A stretch of DNA of 64,000 nucleotides, taken from assembly GCF_000208865.1 (NCBI RefSeq), contig NC_018396.1:4706514-4770513 (forward strand), in the 5' to 3' direction. This DNA is from Neospora caninum Liverpool (taxonomy: Eukaryota; Apicomplexa; Conoidasida; Eucoccidiorida; Sarcocystidae). Positions 1 to 12,400 of this stretch are shown here, piece by piece (position 1 is the first letter of the stretch; the number at the start of each line of letters is the position of its first letter). A program made the translations under genes and the position numbers. The notes beneath the pieces are model-generated. The model made no database searches. It saw nothing but the letters and a program-made list of their open reading frames with translations, and was not told the DNA's origin.

Positions 1-267
1 TTGAGGAAGCCTGCCTCATCGGCTACTTCCACACTTCTTCCTGGAGTCTCCCTTTTGAACGCTCACCCGTTCATAGCGAAGCACGGTGTGCGGGTGTCGG
101 AGGTTCGAGGGATCCTTTGTGTGCCTACAGCACTTCGTGAAGGTCCGCGTATCCTTGTCTTGTGTCTCTGCCTGCGGCCTGCACACAGGAATGTAGAATT
201 AGTCGGTTCGAGCGTTTCCAGTTTAAGTTGGAGGTCCACCGTTGCGCACCATTTTGTGTGTTTTCAG

Positions 268-558
268 ATCCCAGTGTTGACACTCGAAGCAGGGGGAGAT
301 GCATTCCTGGGGAGCGACGACTCTGTGGAGGGGAACGGAGAGGTACCCGACGGCGAAATTGGCGTGGAAGAAACGCGGTGCAAAACGAAGGCACCGGTCA
401 CGGTGTTCTCAAAACAGAAACGTGAAGGCGGCAAAGACCCCATGCACATTCTGTTTGCATTTGATTGCATGCGTCTCCCGTTGAAACACCTCCAGGAGCT
501 TTCTCAGTGTCTTGAGATGTTGCCCGGCGTCATCAATCAGCTTTTTGTGTCCGACTAG
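268..558 (+). CDS. 3'-terminal exon of an unidentified gene (partial)
   Basis: A good acceptor (pyrimidine-rich stretch ending ttttcag at 261-267) precedes an open frame that ends in TAG at 556-558. The 96 encoded residues are acidic in the first half (Glu/Gly/Asp-rich around residues 15-35) and more hydrophobic near the end, where leucines recur (KHLQELSQCLEMLPG). I do not recognise the family. The frame is also open upstream to base 1, so the exon could begin earlier. Another frame over 3-140 (containing LIGYFHTSSW) also looks protein-like and may be an earlier exon of the same gene, but I could not fix its donor. The start lies outside the window. Same strand as the CCCH gene that follows. 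Confidence 0.45.
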   Translation: MPVLTLEAGGDAFLGSDDSVEGNGEVPDGEIGVEETRCKTKAPVTVFSKQKREGGKDPMHILFAFDCMRLPLKHLQELSQCLEMLPGVINQLFVSD

Positions 559-2328
559 AATGCAGAGATTCCGTGTTTCGCCGGTGGAAGTTGTGTCTCG
601 TCTTCCTCGTCCTGTCTCTCGCTTCCGTTTGACGTGTCGTGTTTACCCGCTCTCGCCTTCTCGTTCGAGTGAGTAGTAGCAGGTGTCGGGAGATCTCAAC
701 GGAATCGTTTTTGTTGGCGTCCAACGGTTTGTCATTTGATGACTCACGCAACGCAAGTCCAAGAACGACAGTGAATACATTTTTTTACTTTCCACAGGTG
801 CCGAAGCAAACGCAAACTCGTACGAAACGCCAGTGTATATGTACAGTATCTACTCATGTGTATCGCGGCACAACGCTATGGTGTCTGATGGGAGTTCTCG
901 GATCCACGGAGAACTGCTTGTGGCTGAACAAAAGAAAAGTGGAGGTGATTGAGTTCTCCTTCAGCCTTTCGCACATAAAATCACAGGCGACCTGGATGGG
1001 GAAATCGGCACCGGTGCCCGTTTCTGAGAGATATCTTTTAAGCAACTTACATCTACCTTTCCGTGTCGCCAATAAACTATCAGGACGCAACTGGCTTGAC
1101 AGGCGGAAACAAGACCTGGCCTAGTGTCGCGTCCAGCGCCGACATCGCCAGTGGATGCGGAGTTACACTCGAAGATCGCGTACTTGGATGCAGATAGAAA
1201 CCGTGTACGAATCGAGATCTGTCTCTTCTCCGCACGGGAGTGGAGATCTCCGAAGTGTGTGCCGTCTGTCGCTGAGTCAGGCTCGAGAACGGCATGTTGA
1301 ACAACGCAGGACGAACTGAGGGGAGATCCCGTTGTGCCCTATCTGACTTATCACAGTCGCATCTGGACGCGGAAGACATGTGTGCTATTTACATGGTTGA
1401 ATTAGACACATGAGAGGCAACAGCTCTCCCTTTTCTGTTTCTGACTTCTCGGGTAGATGTACACTGCTTTAAGGCGTCATATATGGCCGTGCTTCGACAT
1501 CTTGACCGAGACCGTTTTACCGGCGTCCTTGGAAGAAAGCAATCTTGGAGTTGTACGGCTGTTTTTCAGTTGCGGATGCAGAAACAACACAGCACGGTAC
1601 TGTACGGGAGCATCCAGGAATTAGATCATTGATTCGGCAGTTGAACGACACCGGCAGAGAGCATCTGAAGTGACCGGAGGACAGAGATCGATTGCGGTTG
1701 GTTATGACATTCTGTCTAAGCTGGTATATAACCATCATGCGCATCCCGAACATCACTGACATATGCAGGGGAAAACGGTGCAGTCGAAAAGCGTACTCGC
1801 ACACCATACCGAAAGCACTTAGACCTTCTTAGTTGGAAGTACTGCCAGTTACCAGTTTTTCGTATCGGCTTTCTGTGGTGCGTATCCCCCGTTCTGAACT
1901 TTTTAGAGAGTCTTGTATTCTCACCACCTAGGCTTTTTTTCAAGAATGTCCAGTGGCATTCCATGAGGAGAGCTTCTTAAGAAGCTTTCGCGTATGTCGA
2001 CACGAAAAGAACCTGTGTCATCAGTTTTTCTCATCCACTTTCGTGCTTAGAGCTATATCTGCTTGCATATATCTGTTTTGCATGAACCGGACGGCCTGTT
2101 TAGGCTCTTGCGACGTTGTGGGTGCTCCACGTGGTCTGCCAGCGCAAGGAACAGCGAGACATTGATGTGTTTTCGTCATTTTTGTGGGCACTGTTTATGG
2201 AGCGACTGTTCTCGAGGGCAGCCATCTGTTGTGGACGACGCTGGAAGAGAAACTGTTTTACCGCCAGTTTGTTTTATCCGGTCCGTAGGCCTGTTTTGTT
2301 GGATGTCCATAGGGGAGGCCGAGCAAAA
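559..2328 (+). other. Intergenic: 3' flank of the upstream gene and promoter/5' UTR of the CCCH gene
   Basis: No open frame here shows a recognisable domain or a convincing exon. The longest (639-1124, +) has ordinary composition and no splice or start context that sets it apart. The right part should contain the promoter and 5' UTR of the zinc-finger gene. No TATA-like element stands out, which is usual in coccidia. Confidence 0.5.
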
Positions 2329-3606
2329 ATGCTCCATCAACCGCCAAGTCCGCCTCCTGCTACATCGGAGAAAACCAGCAAACGGACTGGGCCGGAACTC
2401 AATGCGCGTCTCTCGAAGACGCGACTGTGTCGCTTTGTAACATCTGGGCGCATCTGTCCATTTGGGCCTTCGTGCACATACGCGCATTCGGATGCCGAAC
2501 TTGTGCCGTCGCCGAACCTAACGAAAACGAAAGTCTGCTGGAGCAATATGTACGGCAGATGTGCGAGGGGCTCGCAGTGTCCATATGCACATAACGAAGA
2601 GGAACTACGCAGGCTCCCTCGATTAGCTATTCCACTTAAGTCTGGCGCTCCCTTTCCGCCTAGCTCGCCGTACGTGGTATACTACGCTGCGGATGACCCC
2701 AGAGGCCATCCAACGGTGTTACAAGAAACCAAAGCCGTGCCGTTATCCGGCAACGCCTCTAACGCTCTTGAGTGTCCTTCGCGAAGGGAAGTTATGGGGG
2801 GAACCGTAGGGGAGTACATCGCTTGGTCGTCTGACGATGACACGGTCAGCAACGCGACATCGAGGCAGTCTTCTCTTCTGCGACAGTCCTCGACAGAAAG
2901 CCGGCCAGAGACTGTAGATACGAACTCTGCAGTTCAGGTGCCTGGCAGTCGCTCCGGGAGGACGGCTTGCGGAGGGGCACCTTACACCCCTAAAGACTAC
3001 CACGTGGAAGAAAACTCTATCATTTCGGGAGAAGAGCGAGTCCAGATAGGTACCTCCTACCAGCAAACTCTGCCCGACTCGCTCCCCTCCTGGAGTGAAC
3101 AAATCCTCAATTGCTCCGAACAGACTCAAACTGCTTTGGAACCGTCGCAGCGAAGGGGATGTATCAGCGGCGACGCTTGCTTTTTGCCGCCACAGACTTC
3201 CCTCTCTGACTTACTGTTAGATAGTCAATCACCAATTAAGCACTCTGATATAGAATGGCTTCTGGAGGAAGACAGAGCTTGTCTTGAAAGGGTTGGATGT
3301 TCGCTATCTGGTCCTGCGGTCCACAACCTCTCTGGCATGCAGTGGGAGCCGTCCTGTGCCTACAATCCCTCATTTTTGCCAAAGCGCGATTGTGAAACAA
3401 ACTCAAGTGCGCTGGAACGGCCAGCATATTCACTGGACGACGGACGCGCAAGAGAAAAGAAGGGACAAAACACAGTGGGGATCGTAGATTTCCAGGCAAC
3501 GAGAAATGCACACAATCCAGTTGTTCGTTGGGACGGCCCTCTTCCTGACTTGCGAGGCGACTGGCTAGACCGCATCAAACTCCGAGACTGTGTATCGATC
3601 AGCTAG
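2329..3606 (+). CDS. Tandem CCCH-type zinc-finger RNA-binding protein
   Basis: Intronless frame of 425 residues. Two CCCH fingers lie near the N-terminus: C34-x8-C43-x5-C49-x3-H53 and C70-x7-C78-x5-C84-x3-H88. Each follows a similar lead-in (LSKTRLC and LTKTKVC), and 16 residues separate them. Tandem CCCH fingers of the TTP/ZFP36 type bind AU-rich mRNA and control decay or translation; that this protein does so is inference. After about residue 95 the chain is Ser/Pro/Glu-rich and probably disordered, apart from a short charged tryptophan-containing C-terminus (PDLRGDWLDRIKLRD). I chose the Met at 2329, not the frame's first Met at 2116, because its context gcaaaaATG fits the coccidian start consensus and the 71 upstream residues look like translated leader. 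The second finger has Cx7C where Cx8C is usual. It converges on the dynein gene, leaving 1.6 kb between stop codons. Confidence 0.85.
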   Translation: MLHQPPSPPPATSEKTSKRTGPELNARLSKTRLCRFVTSGRICPFGPSCTYAHSDAELVPSPNLTKTKVCWSNMYGRCARGSQCPYAHNEEELRRLPRLAIPLKSGAPFPPSSPYVVYYAADDPRGHPTVLQETKAVPLSGNASNALECPSRREVMGGTVGEYIAWSSDDDTVSNATSRQSSLLRQSSTESRPETVDTNSAVQVPGSRSGRTACGGAPYTPKDYHVEENSIISGEERVQIGTSYQQTLPDSLPSWSEQILNCSEQTQTALEPSQRRGCISGDACFLPPQTSLSDLLLDSQSPIKHSDIEWLLEEDRACLERVGCSLSGPAVHNLSGMQWEPSCAYNPSFLPKRDCETNSSALERPAYSLDDGRAREKKGQNTVGIVDFQATRNAHNPVVRWDGPLPDLRGDWLDRIKLRDCVSIS

Positions 3607-5216
3607 AGGCGTCCATACTGGTAAACGTCAATATGGATGCGTACCAGTAAAAGGAAGGGTTGAGGAAGGACAAGTTCCTTTCCTCGTTTGTGTCCCATTT
3701 GTCCCGGAGGCTGATCACCGCACACATCTACGGAGGCTTGTTTCCTAGTACATGTGCCATCACCGTTCGATTTCGGAATCATCTGCCCGGCGAAACCGGG
3801 GTGGTACTGATACGCCAGCCAACCAACGCCGTCTGAATTTTTTTTCGTTTTTTCCCGGGGAGAAGGTAATATGTATGTCGTGCTGAATTGGGCGTATTCT
3901 CCATTTTCTCAACTACTTTCGTCTTTCGAGGCATAGGGCGTTCAGCACCTATGTATTCATACGTAGGTATATCTATATATACATTTGTACATATACGCAT
4001 GTCTACACATACATACATATATGCATGTGCAGATACAAGCCTTAATCTGTATCTGATGTGGATGTGTACAGATCCATGTATATACATAAATATATATTTC
4101 CCGCGCAGGACGGAAATTACCTTTCTCAGTGGGGACCAGGGTACTCCAGGCTGCTATTTATGTTATGGGTCTGCCTTGACAGGAAAAAATCAGATGGCGA
4201 ACATCTCATTGGCAGAGAGAATTGAGGGTCAGTCGGGCATCGACTGGCAACATCTTCTTTTTGCAGGTTTTGCCTGGCTCTCTTTCTAGTGTTGTTTTAT
4301 GATCGCTACCCTTTTCCTGCCGATTTTTTCCAATGTGATTCTCTCCAAAGCCTTTCTCTCTTCTCTCTGATGCGGCTCAGCTTTTTCGCGTGCGAGGGAA
4401 CTGGAGAGTCGCTCCTTGTTCCTTTCAAGAAATCAAAAACCGTCAAAACCTGTGTACATACCTCCAGGTGCATATATGGATATCTATGTCTATGCATATA
4501 CTTGTCAGACTTTCTTACATATGCATTACATGTTGCTGACTTTAAAATTCAAGTATCGCACCATCGAGCGGCGACATTACGATATGTATTATTCAGTCCG
4601 GCTTGAAAGGTATTCAGTCCCAGCATCGTGTAGCCATTCTAGACACTTTTCTATTCAAATTTGCTATGGATCGTGATGAAAGGTTGTTTCTTACAACCTT
4701 GCAGGATGCGACCTATTTCCACTCCAGTCGTCTCCATTTTAAAATAGTGGCATCAATGATGAATCTCTGCCTCTAGACCGAATGGACAGACCCTCAACGC
4801 TCAAGCCTGAGCGCGATGCCGGCGCAACAAGCTACGACCGTTCTCGACGCCTGTAGCGGTAATGTTCTCCCTCAATTGCCCTAAGCGTGTGTCGGCATTC
4901 ATGTGCAAATATTCGGCTGTGTCAGTCAATGTTCGCGGGAGAGCTGCTGTGACGACAGCAAAAGTTCCCAGGTTACGGCGCTTGCGCGAACTAACTCTGG
5001 TTGGACTTGTACGTTTTGCCAAGTTGTCAAAGTAAAACGGAGAAGAAAAATAAATCCTGAGTACCTCGGCAACGTGACAACAGCACGGAATGCCGTTATC
5101 TGCCCTAGACCCAACAACCCGAGAGCTCAATGCACGCTTTTGATGCTAATCGCCAGTAACATCTGAAATGGAAATTGCCACGCGCAACAGCCGGCGAAGG
5201 TCGCCGTATCTCGTCG
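3607..5216. other. Convergent intergenic region (3' ends of the CCCH and dynein genes)
   Basis: This 1.6 kb separates the stop of the + strand zinc-finger gene from the stop of the - strand dynein gene and should hold both 3' UTRs. It contains AT-rich tracts with TATA/CATA steps around 3950-4100 and 4480-4520. No frame in it looks coding. Confidence 0.5.
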
Positions 5217-7229
5217 TCAATCGCTCTTTGAGAGCAGCAGTGCAGTCCCTCTCTTCACCCAGAAAGATGAATCAACCCCTCCAGATTTCAGCTCTACCAC
5301 GGTCACGAATGAGGGCCTTTCTCGCGTGCCAGTACGAATCGGATATATGTAAAGAGGACACAAGTATGTCGTGTCTACTGAAGCACGTTTTCTTGCCACA
5401 GGCTTGAAGTGGACAATAGGCATATCTGTGAGTAATTTCATCGGGTCGGAGTCTCGTAGGCAGTGGTTCTCCACGTTCCACGCTGCGCCTTCGAGGTACA
5501 TTTTCTTGATATAAGCCCCTTCTTTAGGAGGCTGAGCAATTTGATTTTCATCTCCAGTCGTCTGAGGGAACAACAGATAGGCAGGATACGGAAGACGGAA
5601 TCCTGCGTCGTAAGGCAACCACAACCAGGCTGCGCTCACACGAGCGGGGAAGTTCTTTCTATCATCCTAAGCTATGCAACGATCGGTCGGCCAGAGGGAT
5701 GTGTACAACGCTGTGGAAGTCTCTTTTCCCTTTCCGCTTTCACACGGTCTCGCTTATTAGCATTTCTCTGTGCGGCTATCCATTGGAGGTCTGTGTTTTG
5801 ATTCCTCCCGCCTCGTCTCGAGAAAGAAGTACGAAAATACCTGCACGAGAAAGTCAAAGTTGAGCGTGTCGATGGAGAGAGCATTCCGCCGCGCGTATTG
5901 CTGGAGCAGTGCAGTTAAGAAACCAGTTGGGTAGGTGAAGCCGCCCAACCAGAAAACCTTCGGCGGCCTCTCCTGGAGGGAAGCGACAGCAAACAGCGGG
6001 TAGCACGCGAGGTGTTCTTGGCTGTGCCATCAGCGCGCGGAGCCACTCTTCTACCACGAACCCGCGGGTATTTCCACAGGCAGGGGATTGCCTGCACACA
6101 CTCCTACGGAAACAAGTGTCGACACTCGACAACTTTCAATAATTTTGAAAAGCGTAAACTGAGGGAGAGTCAGAAAACACACAGAGGGGGTAGGAGGGAG
6201 GAGACTGGATGGGGGAAAACCGGACCGGCACGTGCATAGAACTCGGAACCTCGTCATTGTGCGAGAGGATTCTCGCAAGTGCCTTACCAACCCCCATTTA
6301 CTCATGAAGTCGACGCGTTCTTTCAGATCGACAACCCAGTTTGGTAGAGATTTGACAGAGGGGTAGGCAAACTTCCACGCCTCGGGAACTTTTCCCTTCT
6401 CGAGAGCCTGCATCACCAGTTCCACTTCATCAGACATCACGGCAAGGCCCATCAAGCCTTTCTTCAAGGCTCCGAGAGATTCACGCACGAACCGAAGCAA
6501 CGTGTTAAGACGCTGGACCTCCTGAAGGAGAACAACCCGTAGCGGAGACAGATCACCGTCCCCGCGAGCAACAATTAGAGGGTAGTCGATGTCTGCTGGC
6601 CATTCATGCTCGACGGTTCCGCAGATTCTGTAGACCTAAAAACACAACAAGTCTGCAGCGAAGGAGCAGCCTCGGAACTCGGAGGAAAGGCCTAGTCTTT
6701 TGGGTCCACCACCCAGGAGTCGGCTTTCCTTCTCCGTGGCAAAGCCGCCCATGGAGTCTCCGGTCAACGCCTAAAAGCAGGGCAAGGCTACGTTTTTTTC
6801 CCAGTTTTCCCTGCCATTCCTTGCTTCGGCTCTTCCGCTCTCTCCCCCCCTCTCTCTTCGTCGCACAACGCACTCTCAAGTCGGCAGAAAGCCCGTTTCT
6901 CTCGGTTGGAAGCAATCCTATTTCCGTGCTCGAAGCAAGACCTCTCCTGGCGAGCGTGTTTTGAATCTCACCGCCTCTGCTGTTCCGTGCCCGTGTTTAC
7001 CTTTATCCAACCCCCTTGCCTTGCGTTTTGCCGTGCCTACCTGGTCTTCAGGCTTGCCGGTTCCCCCTGCTGACGGGACAACCGCGCCGGAAGGCTGAAG
7101 AAGTAATAGGGTTGACAGGAGACTCTCTGCATCTGCGATCTGAGAAGAAATTTCTGCGTTGACATGTTGACTGAAGGCTTCCGGCGGATCTATGACAGCC
7201 AGGTCGCGGACGTAATTCTTCAGTCCTGA
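5217..7229 (-). other. DNAH2: Dynein exons 64-67: C-terminal domain
   Basis: Exons: 7229-7041, 6635-6288, 5972-5841, 5561-5217 (residues 4241-4577). The long C-terminal domain caps the motor ring and regulates processivity. Seen: [14 protein letters not shown] (exon 64), [10 protein letters not shown] (exon 65), [19 protein letters not shown] (exon 66), then [26 protein letters not shown] and [11 protein letters not shown] before TGA (exon 67). Joining exon 63 to 64 in phase 0 recreates the family-typical stretch from PEDTSL to AVIDPPEAF, confirming both splice sites. The end aligns with the usual family end. Confidence 0.92.
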
Positions 7230-9056
7230 CTGCAGAGCAGATCCGAGACAAGGGGAAGAGCCACGCCAACGTTCGAGGTATAGAAGGGAATACCCACACA
7301 CAACCAAACACACTCCAAACTGTCTGCCTACATTGCCTCATAACGGAAACCTTAGGCCCTCAACAGAAAACAGTCTGAGTCGATGTCTTTTGCACCAATG
7401 TGCCCAGCACGCCCGTCTGTGGGGGGACTCTTCAGAACAGGCGCAAACCGCAGTGAGCACACGTTGGAAGCGACGAACGAAAACAGGGAGAGGCCTCGAT
7501 TTTTCAAGTGGAGGTCCTGTAGCACGCAAAAAGGAAGTGTAGGAGTTTAACGCCCGCCATCGACCCCCCGAAGACGGAAGTGTCGCGACACGCAACTGAC
7601 GTACCAGACTTGTATCTTCAGGGATGTAGTACGTTCCTGAGCTAGAGAAGCTGAAGTCGGGCTGAAGAGCTTGAGGGCAGAAGAAATCGGCGCAGTAGAC
7701 GCGAAGTAAGCGAAGATCCTTGTCGTCTGTGACTCGGCCGCCGTAGCAGGCGTCGGCAATCATGTATCGGAGCGCTTCCCACGGCATGTCGTTGCTGTAC
7801 TGGAGAAGGATAAGGAGAGGAGGGTACCGACAGAGGCGTCGAGAAACAGGTTTCGCACTTATACTGGGATTGGAAATCCCTACTCTCCTGCATGCAAGCT
7901 GGGCCACTTGGAGGAAAGTGTGGAATAGGGCCGGATTGTGAGAGGCGGCCAAGGCCTCGCCGTGCGTCATTACACCTTGCGAGTTGCATTCGGCTAACCC
8001 GTGAGAGCACATGGGGCGTCGGTGTTTGAAGGTCTGACCTGTTCGACATAAATGGAGAGAATGTTGTCGCTGACTAGGAAATCCGAGTCGTTGAAGTCGT
8101 AGGGTACATTCCACCCGACGCTTTTGAATTTGCGCCGTTCGAGGAGGACGGCATGAAGCCAGCAGAGCGAGAAAAACAGACGGCGATAGCGATCGTCACC
8201 GGCCTTCACTCTGTTCAAATCCTCGTCTGTGTGCTGAAGCAAGAGTCGCTGGAGATTCGATTTTAGCCCTTTTGGAGGCTCTGTCGTGATCTTCGTCGAC
8301 CTGCCAGAGCAGCGAACGCGCCAAGACTTTTCGACAGTGTTTCACCCCAGTGTCTCTCGCTTGTGTCCTTTCCCCCTCACAGATTTGCGCGCGTAGCTGC
8401 GTGCGTCTGGGCGCCAATGCTTCGTCACATGCGACGCAAGAAATCGAGGCTCCACCCAAGAAGCCATGTCGCGTTTTACTCTTTGTGTTTGTGTGTGTTC
8501 TCACGACCGCGAGAAACAGGAGTCGGCTCGAGGAGGGACAGGCTCCAACCCGCACTTTTTCTTCGGAAAGGAAGCATCCAACCGCGAACGGCTTTCGATC
8601 CCAACGCGGATTCAGTGTCGGTTTCCCGCGAGCGCGCCTCGCCTGTTCCTCCGTACCGCTGGAGCAGCGCAATGGGGAAATCAGGGTGAGGTTCGGAGGA
8701 GAGCCAGAGACGGAAAGATTCGTGAGGCTCGGACTCTGTGACTTCTTCGATCAACTTCTCCATAGTCGGCAGCCAGGAGAGAGCGAGATGGCAATTCGCA
8801 AGGAAGACCCAAAAGCCGTGCCGCGCGCCTTCCCGAATCAACTTCTCAGCTCGTGCCGACTGACCTTGCCCCAGGGCGACGGCAATCGCCTGCGGGAATC
8901 GCAGACAATCAAAGCAGCCAAGTGACGCAAAGAGAGGAAACACGGTAACACCACGGTAACCAAAAGGGACCGACGCAGGAAACAAGACACCCCAAAGGCG
9001 CAAAACGAACATGACAGCCTCTAGAAACAGTGACACATCGGCTATCACGCGTATAC

Positions 9057-9095
<39 letters not shown>

Positions 9096-9702
9096 TGGAT
9101 GCGCGACAGTTCGATAGTGTACCTTTGCAGTGTAAATCTATTTAGAGCAAGATATCGTGCATGTGGCTGATTGTAATCTGTATGCATTGATGAAGACATA
9201 CGCGTAAGTAGACATATATGCGCATGCGTGTCAATAGGGAAGCGCATCTCACTTGAACATTTTTTGCCGAGGCAAGAGCCATGAGTTGGCCCGTGGGATC
9301 CACCTTGGAGAGAACAAAAATGAGGGGAATGGTGTTCTTTGAGGCGTTGAAAACAGCTTCGAGATTCAGAGGAGGCGAATCGACGAAACGCGCATCCATG
9401 GTCTCGGCAATGAAACGCGTTGCCGCCGGAAGAAACCGATCTGGTCTCAGCGAGCGAATGATCAAAACTCTCTGGAGAGAGTCCAGGCGACTCTGCCACT
9501 CTCCAGGGAGCGACTCTCTCTCCGGCTCAACTGTCGCATACCACTTGCGCCAATCTCTAAAAAAGGAAGAAACAGAAAAAGGAAACCATTTCACTTGCGC
9601 GGCCTTCGATCTCCAGCGGACGGTCCGGAGCCCTACAGTTGCGACCTTCATATGCATGTATGTATGTATGTATGTATGTATGTATGTATGTATGTATGTA
9701 TG

Positions 9703-9750
<48 letters not shown>

Positions 9751-12367
9751 TGTGTGCATAGTTTTCAATACACAGGCACCACTCTACAAAAGTATATATA
9801 TACATATACCTATATGTGTGTGTAAATAGACATTTGCACGAGTTTATGCAGAGACGATAAAGCTAAGCATGTATGTATATATATATATATATATATATAT
9901 GGGTGCATGCACATGCTTGTCTGAGCTTTGGCGGGAAGCTCCGATGGTGTGCGCGAGTCTAGGTGTAGACGTTGGCGCTGCTGCTTAGTCTGTGGAAGCG
10001 CAACGCCAGCATTGAAGTCCGAACAGTCTCCGGAAGTTGTTTCACGGATTGGTATTGTAACTGAGTACAGAATAATGGCAAGCGCCGACCTGAGCGTTTG
10101 CTCGTAGGACGCCTGGAAGCCTTGGAAGTTTTGCAGTTTTCCCAACTCGCAAATGTTGTCCCAAACGCTCTCGCTGATCCAGTCGGGGTCGGGGTTTTGC
10201 GGTTGGTTCTTTCGGTCGGCGACGCTCGCACCCGTTAGAAGAAACTGATATTCTTCTCTGTTTAGCTGACCTCGCGATTGAAGAATGCTTGTTGTCAAGT
10301 GCAGGCTCAGCAGCAGTTTGTGTTTCTCGAATAAACCTAGACAGGCGTTCCTGAAGAAGCGGCGAGAGACATCGGAAGCTGTTCACCCCTCTGGAGCTGT
10401 CGCCTTCGCGGAGGTTCAGACCGAAGGGGAGTGACATGTGTTTCTGCTTCGCTAGGCCGCTGACATGCCGCAACGTTCAGGAGAGAAGACGCGGAAGAAG
10501 AGGTCTAGGCACGTGTAAACCGCCAGAAAAGGCGCGGACGAGACCGAAGCATGCGGGGAATCCCCGCGATGATGCGAGAGATGCAGAGGAAAGAGCCCAG
10601 AACGACGCACCTGTACACTGCGAGGGTATGGTAGTTGTTGAGCACTTGCACGTGCTCTTCCACGGAGGCTGTCATGGCGTTGTCTTCCTTGGCCTTTTCG
10701 ATGCTCGAAACAAACAGTTCGACGTACGAATCGAGTGAAAACTGGTACATCGGATCTGCAACAATCAAGTCATGTAGTACGAAGAACAACACCGACGCGC
10801 GGACGCCGCAAGGCCTGCAAACACACACCGGAGTCAGACACCTACAGGTTCGTTCTGTCCATGCCACCAAGTGGAAATGCGGACCGAGGCGGCGACCTGC
10901 TGCACGTAGGAAGAAACTGAGAGCCCTGAGGACACAACTGCATGCAACGGCCTACGTTGCCATCCTCATCCTTCTCTAGTCAGACGGCGAATGCTAGGAC
11001 GCCCAACGAGGCATTTCTTTCTACATGCAGTCGCGTTTTTGTAGAGACGAAAGAGTTTGCCGATCGAGCCGAGGCGGCGCGGTGGACAAAATTGGTCCTA
11101 ACCTGTACAGCCTCTCCACGGAGAGTTGTATATTCACAGGACTACAGAACGGGGATTTCCCCAGAGGACGAGTCAATGAACCTTCCCCCTAGCGAACTTT
11201 GTGCATTCACGCACGCAGGAACGCGCAAAGCTTTCCATTTGCTTGCATGTCACAAGAGGGCCTTTGGATGTAGCACGTAAGACGTGACCGTCGAACGGCT
11301 GGCCGAGGCATGTCTGTGAGAAACATACTTGTAGGCATCTCGCGCCTGGTCGATTTTCTGCATGGTCTGTTCCGAAACTTCAATTTGGCGAGCGACTTCG
11401 CCTGCAATGGACTTTGATTCCTGACAAGAAGAGGAAACCCCGCGCAAGCGTAGAGTTGAACCACATCGCTGGATCTTCTCCAGCGCAAAAAGCGAGCCTG
11501 GATGAGCCGCGAAAATACTCTCGGCAGTCCGCTGGCGTTTTCGCATGAAGTGCACGCGCCAAACTGATTGCATGCCACACCCTTTAAGCAAGTTCAGAAT
11601 GACGGGAAGTGTCTTGAATCTGTGCGTCTTCCCATCATTCCGTCATCTATGCACATGCCTATACATGTGTACATACACCTATATATATCTATATATATAG
11701 ATATAGACAGACAGATAGATATATGTTTGTGACGGTGCATGTTTTTTATGTTTGTTGCACAGTGGGAGTCCGCCGTGTGGGTAAGATTACTGCCTTTCCA
11801 TCGTTCGCCTGCGCAGGATACACATGGTTCTGTTCTCCACAGAATTTGAATAGCGTACAACGAACAGACGAGCGTCTCACGCCGTGTGTGATTTGCCCCT
11901 GCGCTTGCCTATCTTTCCACCTTTTGCACGTCACCTGTAGCGCCGTAATGAGCTCCACATCATCGAGCAATGACCCTTGCGAGTTGGTGAGGAGTCGGAG
12001 GATTTCGTCCTCCAACTCTTGCAGCCGGCGCCGGCCATCGGCAAGTTTCACCACGAGTTCGTTTTTCTGCTCCTCTAAACGCGGCTCTTCCTTCATCACC
12101 ACGATGGCCTGCCGAGACGCACATTGCGAAGTGGAAAACAGAATCTGGCCTCTTTCCCTCTCATCCACATTCCACATAGGTGACGTATGCACATTCACAT
12201 ACGCATGCACGTATATCTATACATACATATATATACTTGCTGTACTTGTTGTTTGAGGCCTCGTTCCTGAACATGTTCCACTGTTTGTTCACGCCAAGTT
12301 TCTCTTGCTCATGAGTCCATTCCCTTTCTCATGCTGTTTCACGTAGCCTAGCCCCGCCACAACAGTG

Positions 12368-12400
<33 letters not shown>

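Larger units (their letters stand above)
7605..11420 (-). other. DNAH2: Dynein exons 57-63: AAA6
   Basis: Exons: 11420-11329, 10814-10611, 10350-10090, 9556-9253, 8889-8657, 8300-8039, 7799-7605. Seen: [12 protein letters not shown] (exon 58), [10 protein letters not shown] (exon 59), [10 protein letters not shown] and [12 protein letters not shown] (exon 60), [17 protein letters not shown] and [13 protein letters not shown] (exon 61), [25 protein letters not shown] and [12 protein letters not shown] (exon 62), [12 protein letters not shown] (exon 63). These blocks separate heavy-chain classes well and point to DNAH2/I1-beta. The introns around exons 59-61 hold the densest TA-rich repeats of the window. 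Confidence 0.92.

Noticed and set aside
639..1124. 161-residue open frame (+) upstream of the CCCH gene
   Set aside because: No recognisable domain; likely chance openness in intergenic sequence.
2116..2328. 71-residue N-terminal extension of the CCCH protein
   Set aside because: The upstream Met has poor context and the residues look like translated leader, while the Met at 2329 fits the start consensus.
9650..9750. Regularly spaced repeats resembling a repeat array
   Set aside because: Units are four and two bases with no unique spacers; a microsatellite, not CRISPR.
9142..9829. Open frames on both strands with long Tyr-Ile and Met-Tyr-Val-Cys strings
   Set aside because: They are translations of (TA)n and (TATG)n microsatellites in dynein introns. 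The - strand frame 9142-9768 contains real exon 60 only between 9556 and 9253.
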